Assembly (NCBI GenBank): GCA_949752795.1 | Contig: OX457061.1 | Span: 11,923,492 to 11,987,491 of the forward strand | DNA length: 64,000 nt | DNA from: Hyperoodon ampullatus | Lineage: Eukaryota > Chordata > Mammalia > Artiodactyla > Ziphiidae | Direction of reading: 5' to 3' | Part shown: positions 13,310 through 23,862 of the stretch, one piece after another | Position numbering within the stretch: the stretch's first letter is position 1 | Layout of the letters: every line of letters starts with the position of its first letter | Notes under the pieces: generated by a model | The model's database searches: none | What the model saw: only the letters and a program-made list of their open reading frames with translations | What the model was told of the DNA's origin: nothing | Position numbers and translations under genes: made by a program

Positions 13310-14010
13310 GCTTCAGCCAAAAATCTTTGCTGAGCACCTATTTAGCCAGTACCATACTAGATAAACAGAGAAATGCGATGAGTGAGCTGATAATGACACC
13401 CTTTGTGCTGTGAATAGATGGGGGGCAGAACACCTGACCCATGCTCCTCAGGGAAGGGCAGGGAGGGCCTCCTGGGGGAGGCAGTGCTTGGGCCAGACAG
13501 TGAAGGGCAAATAAGAGGCACCAAGAGTGAGACAAAAGGAGATGCAAGGTGCCTCAAGAACACCTGAGGGACTTCCCTGGTGGCGCAATGGTTTAAGAAT
13601 CAGCCTGCCAATGCAGGGGACACAGGTTCGAGCCCTGGTCCGGGAAGATCCCACATGCTGCAGAGCATCTAAGCCCATGTGCCACAACTACTGAGCCTGC
13701 GCTCTGGAGCCCGTGAGCCACAACTACTGAGCCCACGCACCACAACTACTGAAGCCCGCACGCTCTAGGGCTCGCGTGCTGCAACTACTGAAGCCCTTGC
13801 GCCTAGACACGGCCAAAAATAAAAAATAATAAAAAATAAAAAAAACACCTGAGCTTTCAGGGAGAGCAAGGGGCTGAGCAGGGCAGGGTTGGTGGGGGAG
13901 ATGCACCAGAGATGAGATTGCAGAGGCTTATGGGTGGGGCCCAGAATCCGGAGGGCTTTGAGCACTTCAGTTAACATTTTCCAGGGGATATTAACAGGTG
14001 TTATAGGGGA
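13310..14010. repeat. Old dispersed repeat interrupted by the SINE
   Basis: On both sides of the SINE the sequence has the character of an old L2/LINE-like copy: a run of 'gagggcaggcttgggccag'-type and 'gcagaggcttatgggtgggg'-type phrases seen in other mammalian repeats. The family name is not certain. Confidence 0.35.
13569..13843 (+). mobile_element. tRNA-derived SINE, CHR-2 type (cetacean/hippo lineage)
   Basis: A head of GGACTTCCCTGGTGGCGCAA leads into a tRNA-like part with pol III A box TGGCGCAATGG (13581-13591) and B box GGTTCGAGCCC (13625-13635). Next come repeated CCACAACTACTGAGCC-type units and an A-rich AATAAA-like tail. A 10-bp target site duplication, AACACCTGAG, flanks it (13559-13568 and 13844-13853). 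The 3' unrelated part of the consensus is shortened. This is a diagnostic element for Whippomorpha, as far as I know the family. It interrupts an older dispersed repeat. Confidence 0.9.
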
Positions 14011-14399
14011 AGTAAGTCTACATTCAAATAAATGTGGGAAACGGGAGCTTTACAAAAAAAAAAAAAAAAAAGGAGTTAATAGTGTTTTGCCTGTTGACTG
14101 TAGGGTGTTTTATTGCAAGGGTTGGCAGCCTTCGTTGTGCTAACCAGCATTGTGAATCCCCAAATGGAGCAAGACACAGCACTTCCCAGACTTGTCTGGC
14201 TGAAGAACCCCCTTTTCTTCTTTCATACAATGCATCTCCCGGGATGGTTTCTCAGAAGACACCTTGGGAGATGCCAGCCTTCCACTGAGATGCTTTAGGC
14301 TAGGAAATGACATAATTGGGCGTGTATTTTTTTTAAGTCCACTCTGGAATAAGCATGGAAGATAGACTGGGAAGGGGAGAGGCTGGAGGCAGGCAAACC

Positions 14400-14600
14400 T
14401 GATAATGATGATAGTTGCTGGCGTCTACGGGCTAAAGATCTTGGCGAACATCTTCTCATTGAAACTTCCTAACAGCCCCCTTGGGTAGGTAGTGCCATTA
14501 CCTGCATTTACAAATGAGGAACGTAAGGCTTGATGGTTAAATCTTGGGCCACAGGATGAGTGGAGGGATGGGGTTCAGTCTGAGATTGTCTGACCCCAGA
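14400..14600 (-). repeat. MIR SINE
   Basis: Antisense MIR: TAGTGCCATTACCTGCATTT, ACAAATGAGGAACGTAAGGC and the CCACAGGATGAGTGG part. Confidence 0.6.
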
Positions 14601-17600
14601 GGTCACCTCCTGAATGCTGCCACCCCCGCCAGCAGGGACAGAAATGCAGGTCAGAGGTGACTAGTGATGAGGGCTCTGGGGCTAGAGAAGGAGGTCACCC
14701 AGAAGCAGAGTGGCTGAGGACAAGGGAAGCTGAGGGAGATGGGGGAAGTGGGGGTTGTGTGTGAGAGTCGGGGGGTTGGGACAAGGGCAGCAGCCTATGC
14801 ACTTGTGGGTGGCCATGCTCATCTCATTGGGTGACATCCTAACCGCAGATAGCCTCCAACTGAAGAAGGGTCACCAAGCACGGGTTGGCCTACACTCCTA
14901 ACGGCACAGGATCTGGGAAGCCAGACTTTATTTCCACCCACATATGCTCTCAGTGTGCCATGAGGGACCCCAATTCTCCACCAAGTCTGTCAGCCAATTT
15001 TCTCCATAGGCCACTCTGACAGGCCCTGTGCTGACACCAGGGATCTAGGGACGCCTGAAACGTGGCCCGTCTCTCCGGGAGTCAGTTGTAGAGAATGAGT
15101 TCTGAGGCAAGTTTACTACCTGGAGGACCACTCCAACCAAGTGACGCTCTGAAGTGCTGTCCACGAGAAACGTAACAGGAGCCACACATGCAAGTCACAT
15201 ATGGAATTCTAAAGTTTTTAATAACTGCATTTAAAAAGTAAAAAGAAACAGATGAGATTAATTTTAATAATATATTTAACTGAAATATCCAAAACATTTT
15301 CATTTCAACATATAATCAATATTAAAAATTATTGAGATATTTTGCATTCTCTTTTCAAACTAAGTCTCTGAAATCCAGCGTGCATTTTACACTTACAGCG
15401 CGTCTTAATTTGGACTCGCCAGGTGTGGCCATTGGCTTCTGTAGTGGGCAGTGCAGGTCTGGACTTTGTGGCGTACATATGGACCTCTGTGAACCGTGAT
15501 GTTCATGGCGGAACCAACTGGAAGCCTCCCAGGGCTCACCGAGCGTCTGTGACCTTGGTCTAGTGTGGACCTTTACTCTCCTTACCCTGTCTGCCCATCC
15601 GCCCCACTGTCCAGGGCATCTAGATGGGCAGGCCATTGACAGAACAAAGCTTGACTTTGGAGATAAAGGGTTTGAGGAGCGAGCTAAGAGGTCTGTGCTC
15701 TATTGATTTTTATTCAAGTCCTGAGTTCAAAAGTCAAGCATTTTGTGCAAATTTTATTTGTTCCTCAGACATTTACTGAGCAGATATTTTTTCCCGAGGC
15801 ACAGGGATGAATCCCTTAAGGAAATGAACATCTGAAGGAGAATGGGGGGCGGGGAGGGGAAGATACATGGTGGTAGTGAGCGATAAGTCAGAGCACTGAA
15901 GGCAGCATCTGACCTGGGCGAATTCTTGAAGGACAAGTAAAGGTTTGCCAGGCAGATCAGGATGGGGTTGGTCATTCCACCTGCTGGGCAGGCAGGAAGC
16001 AGGCCTGAGAGCCTCAGGCCATTCGAGGGTCTGCTGGTGAGCACAGGGGTCTGGGAGGGGTCTGGGTGGGGCACGGCAGAACCCAGGTCTTGGAGGATTT
16101 GGAATGCCAGCCCAGGGCCTTGTTGAACTGTGTGTGGCCCCAGGACAGGAGGGGACAGCAGAGGTCTCGAAGCTGGGGTGTGGCAGGGTCACATTGCATT
16201 TTAGAAGATCCCTCTTGGCCTGTGTGGAGAATGGCTGAGGAGATCCGGGGCGGGCCCTGTTGGGAGGTGATTACAGTGATCCAGGCTCGAAGTGGAGAGG
16301 AGGGCCTCGGACACGGGATGTGCAGGAGCTGGTGACCGGCCGAGGCAGCAGGAGGCGTGGAGAACGGCCCTTGGGCTCCCGCTTGGGGGGCTGAATGCTT
16401 GGAGCCGTGTGTGGAAATGCATCAAACCATCTCCGTGTGTACTGATTCCTTAAGTTTCCACTTTAATGCAGCCGCAGAGACTCCATCCCACTCGCCCGCC
16501 GCCTCCCAAGATACAGCGCTCGAGGCCCGTGAGTAGCCGGTGGTACTGCCCTCCCGCCTAACACTGCCTGAGCCGTCTCCCCGCCTGACTAAACCTCGGG
16601 GGTCTGAACTCAGCTGCCTTGCCAAAGAAAACCATGTAGTGGGTTATTCAGCTTCCCTCTGTGTGGCATGTCCCTGGACTTGCATTTTCTGGGCTTCTCT
16701 CTCCTTTTTCTGAATCAGTTTGGTGACTCGCAGGTCAAAGCTGTAGGCAGCAGGGTCGCTGTGTGGTGTGTTTGCCGTGTGTGCATCGTTCGAGCACATC
16801 TCCTGGGTTGAGCCGCGTTGCTAGCCAATGAGCTTTAAAGGCTGCAGCTGCCTCTTCCTCACAAAGGAAGCAGAAATCTGGCAGCAGGGGTCTGTTCCGC
16901 CAGATCTCGGTTTGCAGATGCATTTGATATCCCTTCCTGGGGGGTAGAGGCTACGCCCAGGGAATATTGAACCGGCTCAGATGGAGACCAGGTCGCCTCA
17001 TCTCCTGGGCCTCACGTGGGACTCCACCCTCCCAAGGGAAGCTCCAAGTAAGGGCAGAAAAGCAGGATGAGATGTGATGAACCCACCAACACCTGGGATT
17101 GGGTGGGCCAGGGAAAGAGACCCATCCGTGCTTTCTCAAGAGAAATACCTTGGGAACATATGGGGTGTGGGTCCCATGTTAGCATCAGTGAAGTCCTTTT
17201 TCTTGTGGGCTCAGACTTTGGTCATGCTGAGAGGCCTGATAACTTTAGCAGGTTCCCTTAAAGTGGGAAGGAAACTTGCCGGGACCATTGAGTGAGGGCT
17301 GTTTACCAAGAGAAGAGTTTCTCTGTTTCTTGTTCAAAGCGGCCACCACTCTTGCAGTCAAGCAAAAGCGGCCCTCAGAGTTCCCCATGAACCCGAGTCC
17401 CAGTCCCTCCCGCCCTCCCCACTGCCGTGTCCACATCCATCTCGAAAGGTGTGGCGGCCCAGGGGTGCAGCTGACTAGGCTGAACTGTATCTGTTTCTTC
17501 TTTTTTTTTAATTTAAGAGTTTACTTGAGCAAAAATTGATTCGAATGAGGCAGCACCAAACCAGAAGTGGTTAGGAGCGCTCTCGAACTGCGTCTGTTTT

Positions 17601-17934
17601 GAATCCTAGGCACACGTACCCAGCATCGGTTGGGTGGCCGCTCTCTGCGCGGATATTGGAAAGTTCTGTGGCGCTGTTTCCCTTCCCTTCCCTACCACAT
17701 GCGGGAGTTAGAGGGCTGGGGTGGAGGCAGCCATGACACTGCAGTTCCAACCACGTGTGACGGATCCATCCTGTACCCCAGTCAAACCGTGATCAGCACT
17801 GCTGTCGAGCGGCTGGAATGTTTCTGCTCGTTGTCATTGGAAGAAAGTCACAAACAGCAAAAAGAAAGCGCTTTGGGGGACAGGAAGCCAACTTCTGGGT
17901 CAAAGCTTGTGTGATTTAGTGAGAATTTCAGTAC

Positions 17935-18145
17935 AGTCATTAGCAACATGGCTTTGGAGAGTAGACAGAACCAGGCTTGAGACCAAAGTTGTGTGACTCT
18001 GGGCAGGTCCTGAAGCTCTCTGAGCCCCTCTCCTCTCTCTGTAATACACCCTCATTCATGGAGGGTTTTGTGAGCATGATATAGATGACATTTGTAAAGC
18101 ACCTAGCACAGTGCCTGGCACACAGTAGCAGTTCTTCCTCTTCTT
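17935..18145 (+). repeat. MIR SINE
   Basis: Full-looking sense MIR, from TTGTGTGACTCTGGGCAGGT to AGCACCTAGCACAGTGCCTG and CACACAGTAGCAG. Confidence 0.85.
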
Positions 18146-18189
18146 AACAGGTTTCTAAATCTGAACAGCTTTTAAGGAATGACCCAGTT

Positions 18190-18390
18190 TCTTAATAATC
18201 ATCATTCACCTAGGATTTTCATAGTCGGCAAATCATTCTTGGCCACATCAACCCAGCTGAGCCTCACAGTAACTCTATGAAGTAGGCATTGCTTCCACCT
18301 GTTTTAGAGATGAGACAACCGAAGCCCAGTAACTTAACCCAAGTCCCTCAACTACACAAAGGGGTCACCAGACTCTAGAACACATGGTCT
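18190..18390 (-). repeat. MIR SINE
   Basis: Antisense MIR: CTCACAGTAACTCTATGAAG, TTAGAGATGAGACAACCG and AGCCCAGTAACTTAACCCAA. Confidence 0.8.
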
Positions 18391-19149
18391 TTTCAGCATA
18401 CCAAGCTCCCCGGACCCTTCATCTCCATCTCCACAGAGTACAAAGGACTGGGGCAGAGCCTTCAGGTGAGAAAAAATTCATCAGCAGCCGGCTGGGCTTC
18501 CTGTGGAATCTCTACGGCAGTGTTAGATCCTGACAGGCATGCAGAGGTGAAGGGAATTGACATTTACTGAGCACCTTTTAGGTGCCTAGACTGTGCTCCT
18601 TTGTCCTTACAACAACCTGGAGGAGGCAGATGCTGTTTCTCCAAATGGCAGCCGAGACCACAGAGATGATAAGAGGCCACGCTGGCCTTTGAGCCCAGGC
18701 CCGCCTCTCTGCCCCGCCTCTCCCCACTCCTCACCAGGCAGCCTCTCCCAAGCCAGAGTCATCCAGACGGTAGTTCTCAGAAATCCTTGGAGAGACCTAG
18801 GATCCAAGACAGGCAGGGAATCTCTTAGAAAGTGTGATCTGGGGCCGGATTGCTCCCCTTGGAAGAACTCAGGTACTGGAGACAGCTCCTGTGGGCTCCA
18901 CGTGGTGTCACCAGTGTGGGGACTCGTATAGATCGGGGGGGCGAGGAGGCTGGAATTCAGCCACATCCGTTGGCGACTGAGGACTTGGGAAGGCAAATAC
19001 TGCCCTGAGCAAAGCCTGAGCAGCAGCTGCCTCTGCCACCGCCCTGGTGCAGGAGGTGACCAGCCTGGCACACGGGGCTGCACCCCCCTTGGGTTATGAA
19101 ACTTTGAAGAGGCAGGTACCTAGCAGAACTGATTCTCCTGGGCCTGGAA

Positions 19150-19330
19150 GTCAAAGAGGCATGTCCTGGTTTGAATCACAGCTTGGACACTTCTTGACTG
19201 TGTGATGTTAGGCCAGACGCATACCTTCTCTGAGCCTTAGTTTCATGATCTGTAGAATGGCTTGCTACACCTACCTGGTGGGGTATGAGGTCATATATGT
19301 GTAGCACCTAGCACAGTCCCTGGCAAGAGG
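19150..19330 (+). repeat. MIR SINE
   Basis: Sense MIR: GACTGTGTGATGTTAGGCCA, CTGAGCCTTAGTTTCATGAT and GTAGCACCTAGCACAGTCCC. Confidence 0.8.
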
Positions 19331-20322
19331 TGGGTACACGTACCCCAGTTCTGCCAACCCAAACACCTTCTGCCAAGTGGGGTCACTATGGGACTAATTT
19401 GGGAGCCGTAGAAGTTTTGTGCTTTCTCGGCCTTGCGTTCCCCAGCGCCCCAGCGTCTGTTCACTCCGAGTGCATTCACGCAAGCATTTCCAGTGGGCAC
19501 CACTGCACACTAGGGGTGAACCTGGGGCACATGGGCTATGGAACCCCTCAAGGGCCTCGAAGAAGATGGCCTGACAAGCTCCCATGTCAGGAGCCACTGG
19601 CCCATAGCCAGCCTTTGCTGGGTCACTTAGCTGCAGACATTCTGGGCAGAAGTGTGGCCATCGGCCCAGGGTAGTGGGAGCATGGGGGCTAGCCATTCAG
19701 CCTTTCTGGAAGGAGCCTTGTAGCCTGGCACCTGTGGCTGGAGTTCAGATGTGACCAGAGGATTTAGATTTTCTTTTTAAAAAGAAGAAAAAGGAAAAAG
19801 CAGAAGAAAGCCTTGCCAGTGTCTGGTGGGCTCAGGGGAGTGGGCCGGGGCGTGCAGGGGAGAGGCAGGCTGTGGTCGGCTGCATGTGAAGCGCTTTATA
19901 AGCTCTGTATTTATTATTTCTTGCTCACCATTAAAATCAAATGTACTCGGTGCTTTTGTATTCAATACACATTTAACCCTGCCGACTTAGATTTCTCAGG
20001 TTTTAAATCCAGTGGGGAATTGGCTGGTTTCCCAACTTTCCCCTCAAGTCCCCCTTGAACAGAGCTCCAAATCCCTGTTTAGCATTTTCTCCCCCAGCGC
20101 TGCTGGGATCCTAGCACTGGTGGGGCCGGTCGTAGTTGTGTGTGCATGTGGTTTCTTCCCTCATCCCCAGCCCCCGCCCTTCCTAAGCACCCCGGAAAGA
20201 CGGATGTGATCGCTGAAATATGACAGGCCAGTTGTCTGTATCGTCTTGTGATTCGGGCTTAATTAAACCATTTTGTCTGTGTGTGTCTGTGCCTGGTTAC
20301 GGCTCTAGCTGTACGTCTGCAG

Positions 20323-20324
<2 letters not shown>

Positions 20325-20382
<58 letters not shown>
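20325..20382 (+). repeat. Compound (GT)n(GA)n microsatellite
   Basis: About 19 GT units followed by about 10 GA units, in DENND1A intron. Likely length-variable. Confidence 0.95.
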
Positions 20383-22846
20383 TTTGTGCATGTGCCTTCT
20401 CCTCCTGTGTGTGCCTCTGTGAGTGTGTATTTGTGAAACTGGGTATGTTGGTATCTCGAGGCCTGTGCGTGCCTCTGGGTGGTTGTCTGTCCATGAGTAT
20501 AATTTTGTGTCTGCTATTTTGTGTCTGCTTTGTCCACACCAATCAGATGTGTGTGTGACTCTGGGTGTGTCTGCAGCCACGCGGGTGACTGTCTCTGGGT
20601 CCGCCGTGCCTTTCTCCCTCCCCGGCTTTGCTGCCGCCCTCCCCCTCCCACCCCCCCTCCCTGCTCTGTCTGGTTTATCATCCCTAATGAAGCAGTCTTC
20701 TCCATCGATCCTGCTGATTGCCAACCCATTCCTTTTGTTTGTTGGCGCTGAGCCATTCAGCGGCACTCTGACAGCTCAGCTCGTCTAATTAGCTCTGTTG
20801 TTCTTTTTCCCCATGTTTCACCACGTTGCAAGTTCAGTTGAAGTTGCCACAAACTTAATCCCCCATTTCAGCCACAAGTTCACATTCCTAACCTGCCTCT
20901 ATTGTACAAGGAGCAGCTGTGGGCAAGGACAGGCGAATGGGCCTTAATGTCTGACCTTCCCAAAGCCCCACCCCAGGGACCTCCGGGGCAGGGCAGCGCT
21001 GCCCTGACTGCGCCCCGCCTTTGTGGTGCAAAGTCAGGTGCAAACCAGGTGATCCTGTTTACCAGCTGCAAGAGGAGTCCGGCTCTAGGCCGGGAAACCA
21101 GTTCAGGGTTCGCACGAGTGGGGGACGGATCCATTCGTTTATTCAGCAGCCGGTGACTGGACGTCTGCTTTGTGGCAGGCACTGCTCTAATAACAGTGAT
21201 CATAACAGCAGCATTATTATGCACTTTGTAGGTTCCAGGCAGCAACATCCATTTCTAAAAATCTTGCTGAGGGGTCTCTGTAAACCAGGCAGTGAGCACG
21301 GTGCTAGGCAAGGGTAGGCCATCATAGATCCATCTTCTAATTTGGAGACACCGAAGCCCCGTCTTCTTTTTTGTTACTGATAAGGTCACAGAGAAACAAG
21401 GTGAGCGTTTATTGAGCCCCCACTGTGTGCCAGGCCCCGCGCCGGCCCTTTCCCCGCATCACCTCATTGGATCTTCACAGTAATCCCAGAGCAGACGGCA
21501 AGTTTGGTGGAACGCACTTGGCTCTTACCACGTCTCTGATTTGCCAAACCAGGCTGAGATCAGACTGGCCGTTCCACAGGAAAAACTCTGGTTAGGTCAG
21601 ACGTGTGGAGACGTGAGGGAGGGCTTGATGAGACTATTAAAGACTTATCTCTTACACAGCCAACTTCTGTGATCTGTGTTCCGAAGCCATTGTGTTGTGT
21701 CGCCCACCAGTGCTGGGTTGAGGGCTGGTGGGAGGCTGGGTTCGGGGAAGAGGGCTGCAGGGATTGGAGCGAGTATGTGCTCTTCTTCCCTGTCTTGCCT
21801 GCTAAGCTCAGCGTCCGTGGCGTTTCCTGCCGTGGTCCCTCATCTGTAGAGAGAAAGCGGCCCCCGCACTGGGCTGCTCATTCATTCTTATTGGCAACAA
21901 AATTCACAGATAGGCTTTCTTCGCTTTCTCCAGTCCTTCTCTGGTGTTGTTCAGATGATGGTGCCGGATTTAAAGCCAGGTAATGCTGACTGGACCAAAT
22001 GAGTATCCTCCTAAGGACGCCTAGAAATTCTTAGCGTAACTCTCATCACGGGCTCTGGTGGGAGAAGGGGGTATCTTTTTATATGATCCCTCATCTTGGC
22101 TTTCAGAGGCCTCAGGTCAGAAAAGAACTACCTTGCCTCTGCAGCCTGGTTGTGGACAAGGAAGCTGTGTACTTCACTGTCAATACGCCCACCTCCAGCC
22201 CTTGAGCTAGGTCCGCATGGTGCGTGCAGTGCCCACACAGGCTGTGTGGCTTCCAGGCCGAGCCCTGCTCAGGAGGACTGCACAGGGGTGCCCAGGGGAG
22301 CAGAAAGAGGACTTTTATTGGCGCTCTAACACTGTTAATGTTTGCTTCTCCCACTCCCACTTAGAAAGGAAAATAGGCCTCCTGTAATGCAGTTGTAAAA
22401 AGAACAAAATAGGCATATGTACCCCAAAAACAAAGTCTAAGTGAAACCTTTTTGTTCTACCAAACTGGTTTCCGGGTTCCGGGAGAAGGCAAGACGGACC
22501 CATCATTAACGAGAGCCTCTTTGTTCCGGGTCCTGCACAGACCGTGCCTCACTGAACCCTCGCGGCAGCCCTGAGAGGAGGCAGGTGGTACCACCCCCGA
22601 CCTGCAGATGAGGACACCCAGCCCTTCAGAAGAGCCTTTCCCCTATGAGTAGGCCACAGAATTCCAGTTCACGGGTCGGCTGCAAATTCAACGGCCGTGT
22701 CTCCATGATAAGCAGAGCCTTTGAACCTATGCTGTGAAAATTCCTCAGCGTTTGTTTTAGGGCCACTTATCTGCATCTTGAGAATGTTCCTGTATGGCTT
22801 TTCCAACTGAGCCCTTCTTGGGGATTTCCCCCTGTGCCCATTCTAG

Positions 22847-22935
22847 GTGCGCCCTCCCCGGCCACACGTCATTAAGAGGCCGAAGAGCAACATCGCGGTG
22901 GAAGGCCGGAGGACGTCCGTCCCGAGCCCCGAACA
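22847..22935 (+). CDS. DENND1A: DENND1A coding exon (about residues 454-482, human numbering)
   Basis: The 89-bp exon sits between a pyrimidine-rich acceptor ending TTCTAG and a strong donor, A|GTGAGT. It opens in frame with VRPPRPHV and encodes 29 residues plus two bases of a split codon. The product matches human connecdenn 1 just after the DENN module, including the KRPKSNIAVEGRRTSVPSPE stretch. DENND1A is the exchange factor that loads GTP on Rab35 at clathrin-coated pits and endosomes. This segment is the basic, serine-rich start of the disordered C-terminal half. The split codon joined to the next exon reads CAC (His). I see no upstream exon in the window, so the preceding intron is at least 22.8 kb. 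Confidence 0.93.
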
Positions 22936-23781
22936 GTGAGTACCCTGTTCTCCCCTCCCCTGTGTCTGCAGGAGCCCAGCGGGGCCAGCGCTTTGTGGAG
23001 ACCATGTGGCAGTCCCGGCCTTTGAAAGGCTTCCCTGGAGCCCCGAGCGGGTATTTCACAAAGAGGTCAGTCGGGGAACACGGCTTGATCTTCAGTGTCA
23101 GTTCTGCTGGCAGTTGTCACAGCAGCAGGAGGCCCCAGAGGCCAGGGAGCTGGGCACCCGGGCTGGGTTTTTAGTGGTGACACCCAAGGGGTACTCAGAC
23201 AAGCTCGGATAAAGATTCTAGACCTCTTCTTATGCTGAAGATAGCTGGTCAGAAAAAGAGAGTTAGGAACCTGGTCGAGGAGGCAACCTATTTAACGAGG
23301 GCCACCACCTTCCTAGGCCTGGGCTGCTTCAGGTCTCCAGAGCTCAGATTTATACACAGGACTATCCTCATCCACTGCCCCTCCCCCACCAGTACCTTTG
23401 CTCACCTGTGCCTTAGCATTTATTTTATTATGACTTTGCTTTCTTACCACACCTTGGGCCCAGAGCTCCATGGGACAGGTGCTGGGTTTTATGCCCAGTA
23501 CCAAGCATAGGACCCGGCTTAGAATCACTTGCTGGGTAGACACTGGGTAGATGAGGGGAATAACGAGGCAGGTGGACAAGCAGTGGCCAGAGGCTGAGCT
23601 GTCTGAATGTGGGAGGCTTAAAGCTGCTCACGGCCCCGACTTCAGAGCTATCTGGAGAAGGTAGCACTGCTTCCATCAGAGGAATGCAGTGCTTCCCTCC
23701 GTCCCCAAGGCACACAGCCGCTGGTTTCTGCCCAGAGAGCTCAGCAGCTACACACTGGCTTCCAGTGATGCCTTGAAAAAG

Positions 23782-23862
23782 TGCATGAAACCATCTTGGT
23801 CTGGGGTTGTTGGGGGAACCAAAAAAAAATTGCCCCTGGGACCCTGAGGTCCCTTGGGTGAA
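23782..23862 (+). ncRNA. MIR601: MIR601-like microRNA locus (orthologous position)
   Basis: The region resembles, along its whole length, the human mir-601 precursor as I remember it. It starts TGCATGA, has the mature-like segment at 23797-23818 and ends near CCTTGGGTG. The mature-like 22-mer differs from human miR-601 at about four positions: three A-to-G changes and the last base. One A-to-G change is at base 7, inside the seed. The locus is in the DENND1A sense strand, roughly 20 kb upstream of the gene's 3' end, like the human locus at about 23 kb. An A9 run occupies the loop. Whether the transcript folds and is processed is unknown; the changed seed suggests any product would not share human targets. 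Confidence 0.65.

Larger units (their letters stand above)
1..22846 (+). other. DENND1A: DENND1A intron (upstream of the exon at 22847), no exon seen
   Basis: This stretch precedes the first recognisable DENND1A exon and should be intron of that gene. I looked for the preceding coding exon, which in human ends just before the Val-Arg-Pro-Pro motif, and did not find it. Open frames here are short, overlap on both strands and resemble no family I know. The contents I can name are old MIR and L2-type repeats, one CHR-2-type SINE (13569-13843), A-runs at 6394-6418 and 14054-14071, a GT/GA microsatellite at 20325-20382, and several AT-rich blocks that look like conserved non-coding elements. Confidence 0.8.

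Noticed and set aside
13625..13635. B-box-like GGTTCGAGCCC suggesting a tRNA gene
   Set aside because: It belongs to the tRNA-derived SINE; no cloverleaf or anticodon arm is intact.
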